64,000 bases of DNA from Sabellastarte sp. h YS-2021 (Eukaryota > Annelida > Polychaeta > Sabellida > Sabellidae): NCBI GenBank assembly GCA_964017235.1, contig OZ024936.1:92912537-92976536 (forward strand), given 5' to 3'. Both the position numbers and the translations under genes were made by a program. Numbering within the stretch: the stretch's first letter is position 1; the number at the start of each line of letters is the position of its first letter. The notes below the pieces were generated by a model. That model made no database searches and was not told the DNA's origin. It worked only from the letters and a program-made list of their open reading frames with translations. Shown here one piece after another: positions 1 through 10,302 of the stretch.

Positions 1-1860
1 TATTACTGTTGGTGTAGCAACTACACCCCTCTTCTTCAAAGTACATCTTCACTTTGTTTTCCATTGTTGCAAATATGTCCACCTGGAAATATAACAACTA
101 TTCTAATACAGCAAAATCGTATCTGCGAGTCTCACTGGACCAACTATAGACAGATTTTAAATCTGTGTAAAGGTTAGCTATTCCAACAATTGTACAAGAC
201 ATTAGACCTTAACCATGGTGTAAATGTTTCTTTACATCATCGCATTACAAGTTATTGTAAAACTGCAGTGGAATATCATAATATTTATTTGAAAAATATA
301 ATATTTTGATGTGTTTTCACAAATGAAAAAAATGCAAGCACCATCAGGTTCACTTGATGAAAAAATACAATTTGTTATGGGCATGCATTTTAGTGCCTGC
401 CAGATCATTACTGGAACCCCATATCATCCAGGTGATAATTATTTTTCTTCATGACATTTACTTTGAATTATAAAACAGACAACTGCGCAGTCGACGAATA
501 TGCGTCTCTGCACATTTCGTGACAGTGCTTAATAGAGAAACTAATGTACGCTGTTCCAGTCTACGAACATGGTTGTAGAATATAATCTCGAATTAAATTT
601 TTAAAAGGTTAAAATAACCAAGACCTAACAGACGTTTTATAATAGAAATAAACTACTTATACTTGTACTTTTTCAGCGATTCAATCACAAAAATATCCTC
701 GAAATAATGGACGAAGGCCGAATTCATCCTCTATTTGAGACGTCGAAACGTTTTTTACACGTTACTTTAAAACCCTTTTTTAGATTTCATTAGTATTTTC
801 AAATGAAAGGGACGTGATGTCTTGCATAGTTGAAATTTTGTCTGAAGTTGTTTTGGCTAATAAAATTTTTGACATGTAATTTGACTCCATAATCATCAGC
901 TCTATATTTATTACAGTATTATTTGTTCTTCAGTTCTTCAATAGTTTCTACTTCTTTTTAACCGGTTGTCTAAAATATCCCTTGTGCAGTATTTCCTTGT
1001 TTATTTACAAAATAAAACAATTCTTTCTGGGCAATATAGGGATTTATGAAGCGCAAGGGCAATACCTCTTGTCCAGGGGCATCTTAAATACAACATTGCC
1101 CACAAAGAAGTGTTTTATTCTGCTTATTATACCAAAAGTATATAGTTATGTATGTAATAATATCTTCCTTCCTGTTTATCAATAAAGAAGTACTCTCTAA
1201 ATACACAAAATGTGACATTACAAGCCTATTCAGTCACGTCATTCATCACCCAGTACTATTAGAAACTGAAAAAGATCAATATCCATAGATTTGCTAACTC
1301 GGTAAACATGTAAGTTGCAACATTTGTTATAAGATGAGAAATTAAATATAAAACAGCAATGATAAATTATTAAAGCTGTACTGTCATTGTGGAAAACACC
1401 TCCCAGGTTATCCCATTTTTCCGACAGTATTTGGTCCCACAGTCCTTCTACTGACTTGTCACGGTGGTTTTCATGGTTTAGGCACAGTGGCACAGGTTTT
1501 GCACAAGGTTTGTCATTGTTTCCAACAGTGTTTGACAGCGAGGTATTGTGACCCTACTGACATTGTCCATTTTCGTATGTTCTGTTTTTGGTAACACATA
1601 CTACCATGATAGTGAAGCAAGGTTCAAAAGGTTGTCTGTAGGTTATGCACATAGTGGTAATCTTGTGGTACTGTCACTGGCAGTCATGTCTTGGCTGCAG
1701 TACGGCACCCAAATGCCTATAAAACCATGCCTCACAGTGGACCGCCATCATATCTTGTGGTGACTTCAAGAGAGCCACATTGCCATGAATATTTAGCCAG
1801 CTGACAGATTAAGACTGCAACTCCAAAATGTTTCAGGTCATCTTGATTTGGCCCCACATA
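1..1860. other. AT-rich DNA without a recognisable gene
   Basis: I see no coding signal, RNA gene or clear repeat here. The short reading frames at 982-1185, 1239-1493 (minus) and 1548-1763 show no family motif and are the size expected by chance in this base composition. Confidence 0.5.
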
Positions 1861-2368
1861 GAAGACCTAGGTGTCCCAGACAGTTTTTTGGGTTAGAAAC
1901 TGGATCCTGGAGAGAACACTGTTTGGCCACTATGAAGTTTTGATGGCCCAGCGGCTGAATTCAGATGTGTATGGCGACAGAAACTTTGTCAGATTGTTCC
2001 CAGAACTTTTCATAGAGCTAGTTAAGAAAGTGGGCCCATTGATTCGGAAGGAAAAGACAAGGGTTTGAAGGTAGCCATCACCCTGAGATACCTGGCCAAA
2101 GGGGATTGATACATGATCCTGATGTATGGCTTTAGGGTGGCTTTCAACACCATATCACACCTGTTTGTGCCAGTGGTGTGTGAGGCAATCTACCAGATTT
2201 ATAGGGATGAGCAGCTGAAGTGTCCAAGTACCCCACAAGAATAGAGTGAGAAGGCAGTGCACTTTGGCCAGGTGGAAGTTTTACCATGCTGTGGGAGCCC
2301 TAGATGGAAAACATGTGGCCATAAGATGCCCCAGACAGTCAGGGCCCAAATATTACAACTACACTACT
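1861..2368 (+). pseudogene. PIF/Harbinger-like transposase fragment
   Basis: This is a decayed piece of a DDE nuclease of the PIF/Harbinger (HARBI1-like) family, which cuts and pastes DNA transposons. It opens with an RRPR-type stretch and FWVRNWILERTLFGHYEVLM (frame of 1871-2068), typical of the N-terminus in this family. It then shifts frame to AITLRYLAKGD and FRVAFNTISHLFVPVVCEAI. It shifts again to [14 protein letters not shown] near 2290-2325, which carries the first catalytic Asp. The sequence stops after a YYNYT motif, so the other catalytic residues are missing. At least two frameshifts and internal stops show it is dead. The family call rests on motif order; no terminal inverted repeats were found around it. 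Confidence 0.7.
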
Positions 2369-2499
2369 CAGCGGTGATATGTATATGACTGATAAGTGTT
2401 AACCATTAAAGTAGTTATAATCACACGTATAAGCAGTACACTCTGAGTGACAAGTTATACCTCAGAACATAGGTATACTAAAAAGGTGTTAAAAGTTAC

Positions 2500-3310
2500 C
2501 ACAAACCAAGTGACAATCCAAGTACTACATAGTCAGCTCATAACTGTAAAAGTAACACAAGATTGACCATAAGTAGTACTGTCAACTGTGAAAAACCACT
2601 AATGTTACAAGTCAAAAATGAACCACACAAAGACCAACAGTACTACTGACAGTTGACCAAACAAAAGGTAATAAATATTAAAATATTCAAATAACCAACA
2701 GTTAAAATCATCAGCAAGAAATGACAAAGTGTGAAATTTGATAAGGCATACACCCGAGGCCAGCAGTAACACTGCCAGCTGTAACATAGTTACCTGAAAT
2801 CTTAAAAGTTACACTAACACCAACAGTAGTAACATCAGATGTAATATACCATTAAACATTTAAACTCTCAAAGTAAAAGCCACACAAACAAACATTACTA
2901 CTGACAGTTTAAACCACGTAAAATGTAAAGAAAAAATGTAATTGGCCAACAGTTTAAGCCATCAGCAGGAAAAACTTACTCAAAATCTTACTGAAAAATG
3001 AATACATGACAACAGTGACACATCACCAGTAAGCAAGTTAATTATAATACTTAAAGTGTAAGACCAACAGTAGTACCAACAGCACTGACAAAACTCTAGT
3101 GGTACCCATGCCAAACTTTAACTTTTGTGCTACTATCAGCAGTAACTACTTTAAGAAAAAATGCAGACCAACAGTAATAACCATCAGCTAAGACTGTCTC
3201 ACTTGAAAGATTAACTAAACATTACTCTAGGTCAACATTAATACCTTCAGCATCAACCAAGTTACTCTTAAAATTTACACTCATAATAACAACAGTAGTA
3301 CCTACAGCTT
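2500..3310. repeat. Degenerate tandem array, period about 60 bp
   Basis: A motif like ccaacagtagtaccatcagc recurs at about 2632, 2692, 2757, 2816, 2942, 3004, 3061, 3166, 3228 and 3288, with weaker copies between and before these. Spacing is mostly 57-65 bp. The core of several copies is partly palindromic (caacagtac / gacagttg). Copies are diverged, so the array is old. It begins shortly after the Harbinger fragment and may have been internal to that transposon. Confidence 0.6.
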
Positions 3311-3954
3311 ATAAACCTCAAATGTTAAACCAAAGATAAGCAAGGCCAAAGGTACTACTGCAAGCAGGCAATATTTGACATACGATAAGCTCACAAATAA
3401 GTGAATACAAAATACATAGGCTGAAAATATAATATTTACATTCAGACCATGAATAAAAGTGAGCACAATAATACTTGACAGACAATAAAGACCCAAAACA
3501 CTGTGCATTGTGGTTACAAGGTTAGAGTTATAGACATTTCAGACCAACTAAAAATCCTCACCAAATACAATGGAAGTAAAGTATACCAAAGATGCATTTG
3601 GAAAAAATAAATGTATTTTGAGGTCTTAGGGCCTAAATCCTACACAACAGTAGAATGCCACTTTTCAGTGACAAATTCAATCTGGTAGATGTGCTAGTCT
3701 AAAAAGAATCTCAAAATATATCCATTTATTTCACCTTGTGAGTTTACTTTGTTTCCATTATATTTGGTGCAAGACAATTAATGGAGATGATGCCAAGTGT
3801 TAACAGAGGAAATCAATCTATAAATTTAGTAAATTTAATCAACAGGATAATAAAGTGTAAAAGGTCCCGTAATTAAGAATCAAAAGTCTGCACCATTCAA
3901 TGTCATCACCTATAACTGTAAACTTGGTCCCACAATCCACAATGTTCTGGGCCT

Positions 3955-4284
3955 TTAATGACCAAAGGTGAAAAAACCTTGACACCCCCAGAAAGGTTGA
4001 GAGAAATATTGCCAAGGTCTGTCAAAGAATACTGAGTTAGGTTCGAGGGGACCTCTGTCATGATGATCCAGATCTAAGACCCAGAAGCATCGGTGGATGT
4101 CATTCACTGAAGCTTCCATCCAAAGGCACCATGACTTCTTCAGATCAGGAGTTGAAGCAGACAAGGTACTGTCAATCTGCACCAGGATCTTCTGCATCCG
4201 TTTGTTGCCCCTCTTTAAGATATTCAAAATCTCTTCAGTTTCCCAAGTCTCCTTACTTCGTCGATACAGGCAGGGTCCGGTCAA
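3955..4284 (-). pseudogene. Charged 109-aa reading frame, possibly the DNA-binding partner of a Harbinger element
   Basis: The minus-strand frame starts in a K/E-rich helical stretch (ETWETEEILNILKRGNKRMQ) and contains KSWCLWMEASVNDIH, followed by less convincing sequence. The pattern of a charged coiled segment followed by a W-rich segment recalls the C-terminal part of the Myb/SANT-like protein that accompanies the nuclease in PIF/Harbinger transposons. A nuclease remnant lies 1.6 kb away on the opposite strand. Another minus-strand frame just upstream (NREEEVLIWLVD) reads like the preceding part after a frameshift. Function is an inference; I do not firmly recognise the protein. Confidence 0.35.
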
Positions 4285-4400
4285 CTAACCAGATCAAGAC
4301 CTCTTCCTCTCTATTGTCATTAACAGCAGAGCCAACAGAAATGCTAGGGCATTGAGGTACCAGTAAGGGGAAAACTTAGTCCATGGCAACAGTGGAGACC

Positions 4401-5072
4401 AAACCAGCTGTTATTTCAAGGTCTAAATTTGAATACCTTTCCATGTATAAAATCGGGAACTGAAATTTGCGATTTTTAAAATTTTATTTCTTTGGCCTTG
4501 TTGGTAACTCTAAGGCAAAATAATTGAAACAGTTTTATGACAAACTCTTTTAAGATGATTAAAACTTAAATGTTTGATAATAAGCCGAGGCATCCTTTAT
4601 ACTTTGTAGGGGATTAAAAACGGAACAAGCAACCTGTATGCAAAGAGTTTTATCTTAGCTGTCAGGTCAGGGTTTTGTTTATCAAATAAATATAACATAG
4701 ATTAAAATAGTTGAAAGATGATTGTGTATAAGTATGAACACTTTGTATTCCTGAGAATTTTAAATTATTTTACCTAATAATCTGCATTAAAATTAATGTA
4801 TTTTCAGAGGCTGATTTGTAACACTCCCAGCCTCCTAAGGACTAAAATTCTTCCAGAGAGAGCTATTGTTTCTAAGTACACACTGTTACATATATGGACA
4901 CTGTGTCTGTGCATTGTTTGATCTAGGCTTTATATGTATGTATTAACATTCAAAGTAAGGGAGTTATTGATTTGTGTGTTACTGATGTTTATTGATCTAT
5001 TTATAGACTGGGGAAATCCTTCTAGTAACCTCAGTGATTATATTAAGACATTTGGGGAATTCCAATTACCTG
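4401..5072. other. AT-rich DNA without a recognisable gene
   Basis: No coding or RNA signal is visible. The 4934-5134 reading frame runs into the adjacent palindromic repeat and is not credible as a gene. Confidence 0.4.
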
Positions 5073-5530
5073 GGGCCGATTTCACAAAAGGACTTAGACC
5101 ATACTTAGACTTAAATTTAAGACTTTTGTCTTAAAATGAGGGTAACTCTGTGGTCTTAGACTTGGAGGATTTCACAAAGCTGCTATGTCTAAGTTTTGGC
5201 TAAGTCTACCCAAGAGTGGGCTTAACTTTTGTAAACAGAGACTTAAATATGGCCGCCATATATTTTCCTAACTTCAAAATTTGAAATGCTTGGAAATAAA
5301 AAATAAATATATAGAACACCTCCCTAAATAAGTCTTTGGACATATCTATGTGATTACAAGGCTTCCCATTGAAAAACAGCATTTTTTTTTCAAAGATAAA
5401 ATGAGTTAAACAAAGGATACATGTTACCACTAAAATATTTTGACTAGAAATAAAGGGTCACATGACATAGAAAACCACTGTGGTTATATGATAGGCTTGG
5501 ACTTAGCTAACTCACCCTTTGTGAAATCCA
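5073..5530. repeat. Foldback/MITE-like repeat with terminal tttcacaaa / tttgtgaaa arms
   Basis: The left edge reads ggggccgatttcacaaaag and is followed by many copies of acttagac / ttaagac. The right edge contains ccctttgtgaaatcc preceded by ggacttagc. This gives an imperfect inverted repeat around about 0.4 kb of non-coding DNA, as in non-autonomous DNA transposons. A second run of cttag motifs (ctaagtccaggctaag) extends to about 5600. The exact ends and any target duplication could not be fixed. Confidence 0.4.
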
Positions 5531-6388
5531 TTTAAGTCCAGGACAAAGAAAAAAGGCTCAGTTTCAAGTCCCTGACTTAGCCTAAGTCCAGGCTAAGTCT
5601 GAGACCTGTAGATTCTATAACTTCCTTGGTAAATCTGGTAAGAGGTCTTAAATTCAAGTTAGTTCTGTAACTGTCTGGAAGTCTCCATGCTTGTATATAA
5701 GGACAGTACACCTGGCCACAGATGAACATAGTAATCGCTGGCTATAAGGAAGGCTATTTATGTTTTAAAAGTTCTTCTGTTGTTGTGAATTTTCGCTACA
5801 GTGTCTGGATAGATTTGCTGTACTTTGGATACTTTTTATCTTTGCATGCAGTGAGTCATTCTACCAGAGAGTGGACTGACTGCATTTGGGACATTGTTCA
5901 TATCTGGAAGCAGAGAGTACAGTTGTGCAGACTTTGTGAATACTTCTATACAGACATTTTTGTGTGATTAGATATCGAAAGGATCACAGGATAAGGACAT
6001 TTTGTGTTATCGGATATTGATGTATTAGTGGACATCAAGGGATCACCTGACACATCACAGGACAGACTGCTGGATACAGTGGACAAACTTAACTGTCAGT
6101 TACAGTGGCCAGGTCAGATTGGTTTCATTAGTGTATCATTGTGTGTATTATTGAGAGCATACCAGTTTTTAATTGGTATATAAATTTGTTAAGTTAAACT
6201 TTTTGTCTTTTCCTGTTGCAACTTAAAGACCTAAGGTTGCTACTGCGCTTGCATGTGACCGTAACAACACTTACACATTCTGTACAGGCAACTGTAAAAA
6301 GGACTTTATTAAAAATAAAAATGGTTATGGAATATGACAGAAAGTTATAAAAAGCATCCCAGGTCAAGATAACTCACCACTTTCCTCC
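5531..6388. other. No recognisable gene; possible 5' region of the LINE that follows
   Basis: An 81-codon open frame at 5722-5967 shows no motif. Near 6275-6330 the plus strand reads FCTGNCKKDFIKNKNG, a CxxxC-containing stretch that could be the worn N-terminus of the LINE ORF1 that follows, but this is weak. Confidence 0.3.
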
Positions 6389-6886
6389 AGAAATGAGGGA
6401 GCAAAGATCTTTGCAAAAAGATGCTTTGAAAAAGTACAAAGAAATCTACTGTGACACAGACAAGCAAGTAAAAGATAAACTTCCAGTCGGATCAAAAGTC
6501 ATGGAAGATGCCTTTGCAATATATCTCCCAACAAGCACTCCTTGTAGCTTCCCCCAAATGAAACAGTCATAAAACGCAACAACATAAAGGAGGAAAATGG
6601 AAGTAAATTTCAGGGTCATGCAAAAACACTTAACACAATAGCAGAGGCAGCAATAGTCAAAGATACTCTTTTCCAACTACCCACAGTTTCACAGTGTTAC
6701 CATCTGATGTATGCATACAACATAACAGATCTATCAGGAATGAAAATATCGGGACACAGCAATGGAGGAGAATGGGCAGCACCCAAACTTCTTGAAGAAA
6801 GAGGGCTGACAAACGTCTTTCTCTAAGTGACTAGAAAACATGATGGTCCCAATAATGGACAAAAATACTTTAATTTTATCACTGAA
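6389..6886 (+). pseudogene. LINE ORF1-like remnant with IMPACT/UPF0029-like domain
   Basis: The first part (6389-6556) reads as a charged helical protein (REQRSLQKDALKKYKEIYCD). From 6599 a second open stretch of 75 codons holds GSKFQGHAKTLNTIAEAA, MYAYNITDLSG and ISGHSNGGEWAAPKLLEERG, ending TNVFL at a stop near 6824. After the stop the same frame continues with VTRKHDG and QKYFNFI. The order G-S-x-F-x-G, AY, (D)DGE..A..LL, NVFV, VTR..GG, RF matches the IMPACT (YigZ/UPF0029) fold, known from translation-control proteins. Several consensus residues are changed (SNGGE for SDDGE). I am fairly sure of the resemblance and less sure of its role in the element. Confidence 0.5.
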
Positions 6887-7439
6887 ATGGGAACAGAGCA
6901 ATGGACATGTTAACCATTTGACAACTGTTTAAATTGGAGACACATGTCTGAATTGGAGACAACATAAATTGATGTCAAAATATACAAATGTATACAAATT
7001 TTGAAAAAAAATGTTGTAACCAATAAACATTTAGATATAAAAAGTGCCCTAAAATTGTAACAAAACAGATGGTTAAGTAGGTAGTTAAATGCTGTTGACC
7101 CACATCACAAAAATGGTTGTACAATTGAAAGTTTTCATTAGATATGACGGATATAAAACTAAAATACATTATCACAAAGCATGTTCCCGTTAATATTAGA
7201 CAACATTATAGAAAAATGTACTAAAGAGTCATAAATCGGCTGGTTAAAATATATGAAATGTAATAGCATTAATCCAGCCTCAATTTAAGGTGAAATATAG
7301 TATACTTATAGTATTCTTATACTGTAATCTGGAAATTTTTTTATTCAAAACTTTATAGATAACCATCTTCTCTAAGACTGTAATTTTGACCTTTTTTATT
7401 TAAAGTTTTTGCAGATAATCATCACCACTTGTTATACTG

Positions 7440-7997
7440 GCAGATTCGTTGACCAAGGGCTTCTTCCAAATAGCTTAAAGTAAAGTGATAACCAGGAGAG
7501 GCGGAACCACCCTAAAAATTACAAAATTTATAGAAACCAATCAATCTATAATAGCAGGATTCCAACTAATTATTTTCCACCTAGGAACCAATTGGCCAAT
7601 ACAAAGGAACATATGAAACTCAATTGAACAGTCTAAACCAGCCATCAGCACAAGGCAATGTTCTTGATTTCAAAAATACCTTCCAAGAACTCATTGACCG
7701 AATCAAGTCAATAAATAAGGAAGCCACGATTCTAGTGTCTTCGATTATCCCAAGACAGTGAGACCACAACCATTGCCACCTTGTGTGCATCAGCTATAAC
7801 CAGATTTGAGAAGTTTCAATAACCAGCCAAAGGTGTTTTTATCCCCTCTTATAAACCTCTCTTTGATAAGAATATAAACCTTAAATCAGATACTTTTTGA
7901 CCAAGATGGCTTTCACCTTTCGGACAAAGGCACCATAGTCTTGAGGACCTTTTTCTGTGAAAAATTAGATAAATGCTTCCAAGGTGTGCTAAAATAA
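7440..7997 (+). pseudogene. SGNH/GDSL-hydrolase-like domain (LINE-associated), degraded
   Basis: The reading starts with ADSLTKGFF, a worn GDSL nucleophile block. It continues with TRRGGTTLKITKFIE and LIIFHLGTNWP (block III, GTND changed to GTNW), then VLDFKNTFQELIDRIKSINK and ILVSSIIPRQ. It ends with DQDGFHLSDKGTIVL, the D-x-x-H block V, before a stop at 7995-7997. Frames change at least twice. SGNH esterase-like domains are known as passengers in several invertebrate retrotransposons (CR1-type LINEs, Ngaro). Here the domain precedes the LINE endonuclease by about 350 bp on the same strand, so it is probably part of ORF1 or a domain between ORF1 and ORF2. Confidence 0.6.
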
Positions 7998-8354
7998 TTA
8001 CCAGATAAAAACCATAACTATTTTTGACTCCTTTCACAATCAACAAATAGTGTCATTTCAACTATTCATACATTAGGTTTAACTATGTGGCACCATTGAA
8101 TATCAATGTTAATTTATCAGTGCAACTTTGTAATACAGTTTAGCCACTGTTTCAGTATATTCCAAATTGTGTCAAATTAGATCTCTCATTTTAGAAAGAG
8201 AATCCTGTCACTGAAGGAATGATAACTTGCAGCGGGATTTTCTGAAGAAAAGATTACCAAATTTCTTATGGTGTGTAAAAGCAGATGCTATAACTTCCTT
8301 CTTCTGTACAATACTTGGCTACTTAAATTAGACATATATTAGGTGTAAAAATAT

Positions 8355-9360
8355 CTGGGAAGGAGATTGCTTTATTAATGGTTCTAAAACTAACTCAAGA
8401 GGGGTTGCTATATTAATTACCCCAAATTTTGAGTATACAGTATTGTACATACTTGCAAATAATCAGGGAAACATGTTATCATTCGATTTAAAACATAACA
8501 ATACAAGTTTTTGGGTAATAAATGCATATGCCCCAAATGTCGGCACCCCACAATATTTCAAGAATATAGGGAGTCATATTACATCAGCAGAAACAGATTA
8601 CATATTACTAAGTGGAAACCTAAATCTTATACTAGACACCAAATTAGACTGTGATAACTATGAAGATGTTAATAACCCAGGAGCACAGAAAAACTATTAG
8701 AAATAATAGGGAAACAAAATTTATGTAATGAATACAGAAAATTAAATCCCCTAAAAACAATATAACTGGAGAAAAAAGAACCACTTAAACAAGCTTGATT
8801 AAACTACTTTATTGCTTCAGTTCCTATTATAGACATCATAAGTAGCTGTGACATCAAACCCGCATACAGGTCAGATCATACTATTTTGGAACTTAACATA
8901 ACTTTTTATAATTTCAAAAGAGAAAAGGGGGTATGGAAATTAACTGTTCTATTCTAAAAGAAAAAGAGTACCTAATACAAATTAACAATGCAATAGATGC
9001 TGAAATATCTAGATATAATATGGAGTTTAATAAAAGTGATATGAGAGGTAATGAGAACATTAGCTATAATCTATTTCTAGAAGTAATACTACTCAGAATA
9101 AGAGGTGAAAATACGATAAAAAAAGAAACAGTCAAAGAAAGAGGAAAAACTAATCAATGAAATTGCAGAACTGGAAGTAACCCTTGAAAAGTAAAACAGG
9201 AATTAGAAAAGGAGACATGGCATCTAAATTCTTCTGCAATTTAGAAAAACTTAATTATACGAAAAAAAAACATCAAGTCCCTAAAAATCAAAATGGAACT
9301 AACATTTACGATCAGAAATCAATACTAATAGAAATTAAAAAGTTTTATATGAAAAGCCTT
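8355..9360 (+). pseudogene. LINE ORF2 5' part: AP-like endonuclease and linker
   Basis: The frame begins NIWEGDCFING and NSRGVAILITPNFEYTV, then VINAYAPNVGTPQYF, LLSGNLNLILDTKLD (GDFN changed to GNLN), YNWRKKNHLNKLD and YRSDHTILELNI. These are the successive blocks of the apurinic-like endonuclease of L1/Tx1-type LINEs, which nicks target DNA. It continues into the linker (KREKGVWKLT, FLEVILLRIRGE, NGTNIYDQKSILIEIKKFY) that leads to the RT. Stops and frameshifts are frequent. The text is cut after FYMKSL by the DIRS repeat that starts at 9361 and resumes at 16277. Confidence 0.7.
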
Positions 9361-9395
9361 TGGGGATATGACCACACTATGGCCATAACCTTCAG
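9361..9395 (+). repeat. Split direct repeat A1 of DIRS copy 1 (matches A2 at 14127-14161)
   Basis: The sequence tggggatatgaccacactat and its continuation to ccttcag match the start of A2 with three differences. Directly after ccttcag the similarity stops and Gag-like sequence begins. Confidence 0.75.
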
Positions 9396-10145
9396 CACTT
9401 GGACAAGGATCTCAGCAGGCAAGTTCTTCTTCTAGTACTTCCCATAACCCCTCTATTCAAAATTGTGAGAGCCACGGTATAGATACAGAAGAAGCCGTTG
9501 AGAGTGTGGTCCCCTCGTTGGGTTACTTAAGAAACAATACTTCAATTCAGGCGGAAGTCGACAGGAGATTATCAGAACTGGCCCAAATTAATGAATCAGC
9601 CACCAGAGGTAGAATGAAATCTCAAAGGGGCGGTCCTGGGGAGGTTCCGGTTAAGAAGGTGGTGGACTGGCCCTAACACTTTATACTTACCGGAAATAGG
9701 AAAGCCAGACCGACTTATAACGATTTGACAGTCACCCAGTGGGTGTCCGGTTTCGTGAGGTGTATACAGGAAGAGAAGTCAGGGAAAACCAGGGCTTCCA
9801 TGTTGGATTATCTGGGAAATCTTATGGAAGATGCCTCTGACTTCTCTTGGGAATCAGCCAAGGCTTCTCATGCAGTGGTTTTAACGAATATGGAAGCGGA
9901 TAGGTTGTAGTGGTCTGACACTGAGAAGCTGGATCACATATAACTCCAGGCCAGTCCACTGCTTCTAAAAATATAGCCAAAAAGACAAAAAATAACACAC
10001 CAAAGAATGGTATTATCTGCAAATTTTTCCAAGAAGGTACCTGTAGGTTCGTGTCTCATCACAGAACTGCAGGGCAGTTCTACAGACATGTGTGTGAGCA
10101 CTGTGATGGTCGAACATGTAATCAAAAAAGTAGTTCAAAAAACTG
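9396..10145 (+). pseudogene. Gag-like protein remnant, DIRS copy 1
   Basis: A broken counterpart of the Gag in the other DIRS copies. The best frame (9725-9910) reads DLTVTQWVSGFVRCIQEEK, MLDYLGNLMEDASDFSWESA and ASHAVVL, matching the copy 2 segment after QLSIVQW. Near 10014-10110 the Cys/His cluster follows: ICKFFQEGTC, then HH, then FYRHVCEHC. Upstream, QRGGPGEVPVKKVVDWP corresponds to the frameshift region of copy 2. Stops (for example a TAA in the WP*HFILTG region and TAG after ADRL) show it is not functional. Gag of this group is presumed to coat the RNA; no structural data are implied. Confidence 0.65.
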
Positions 10146-10302
10146 AGTAGCCACAGCAGTGATGCAGTGGCTTTTGATCAGGGTAACTATAGCAAACCAT
10201 TTGCTACCAGATATGTTTATAATAGTGATTTTGTACATAGTTACCTGTTTGATAATAAGAATATTAGCAAGCTAAAATCAATGTGTAGATATGTAAAGCC
10301 TA

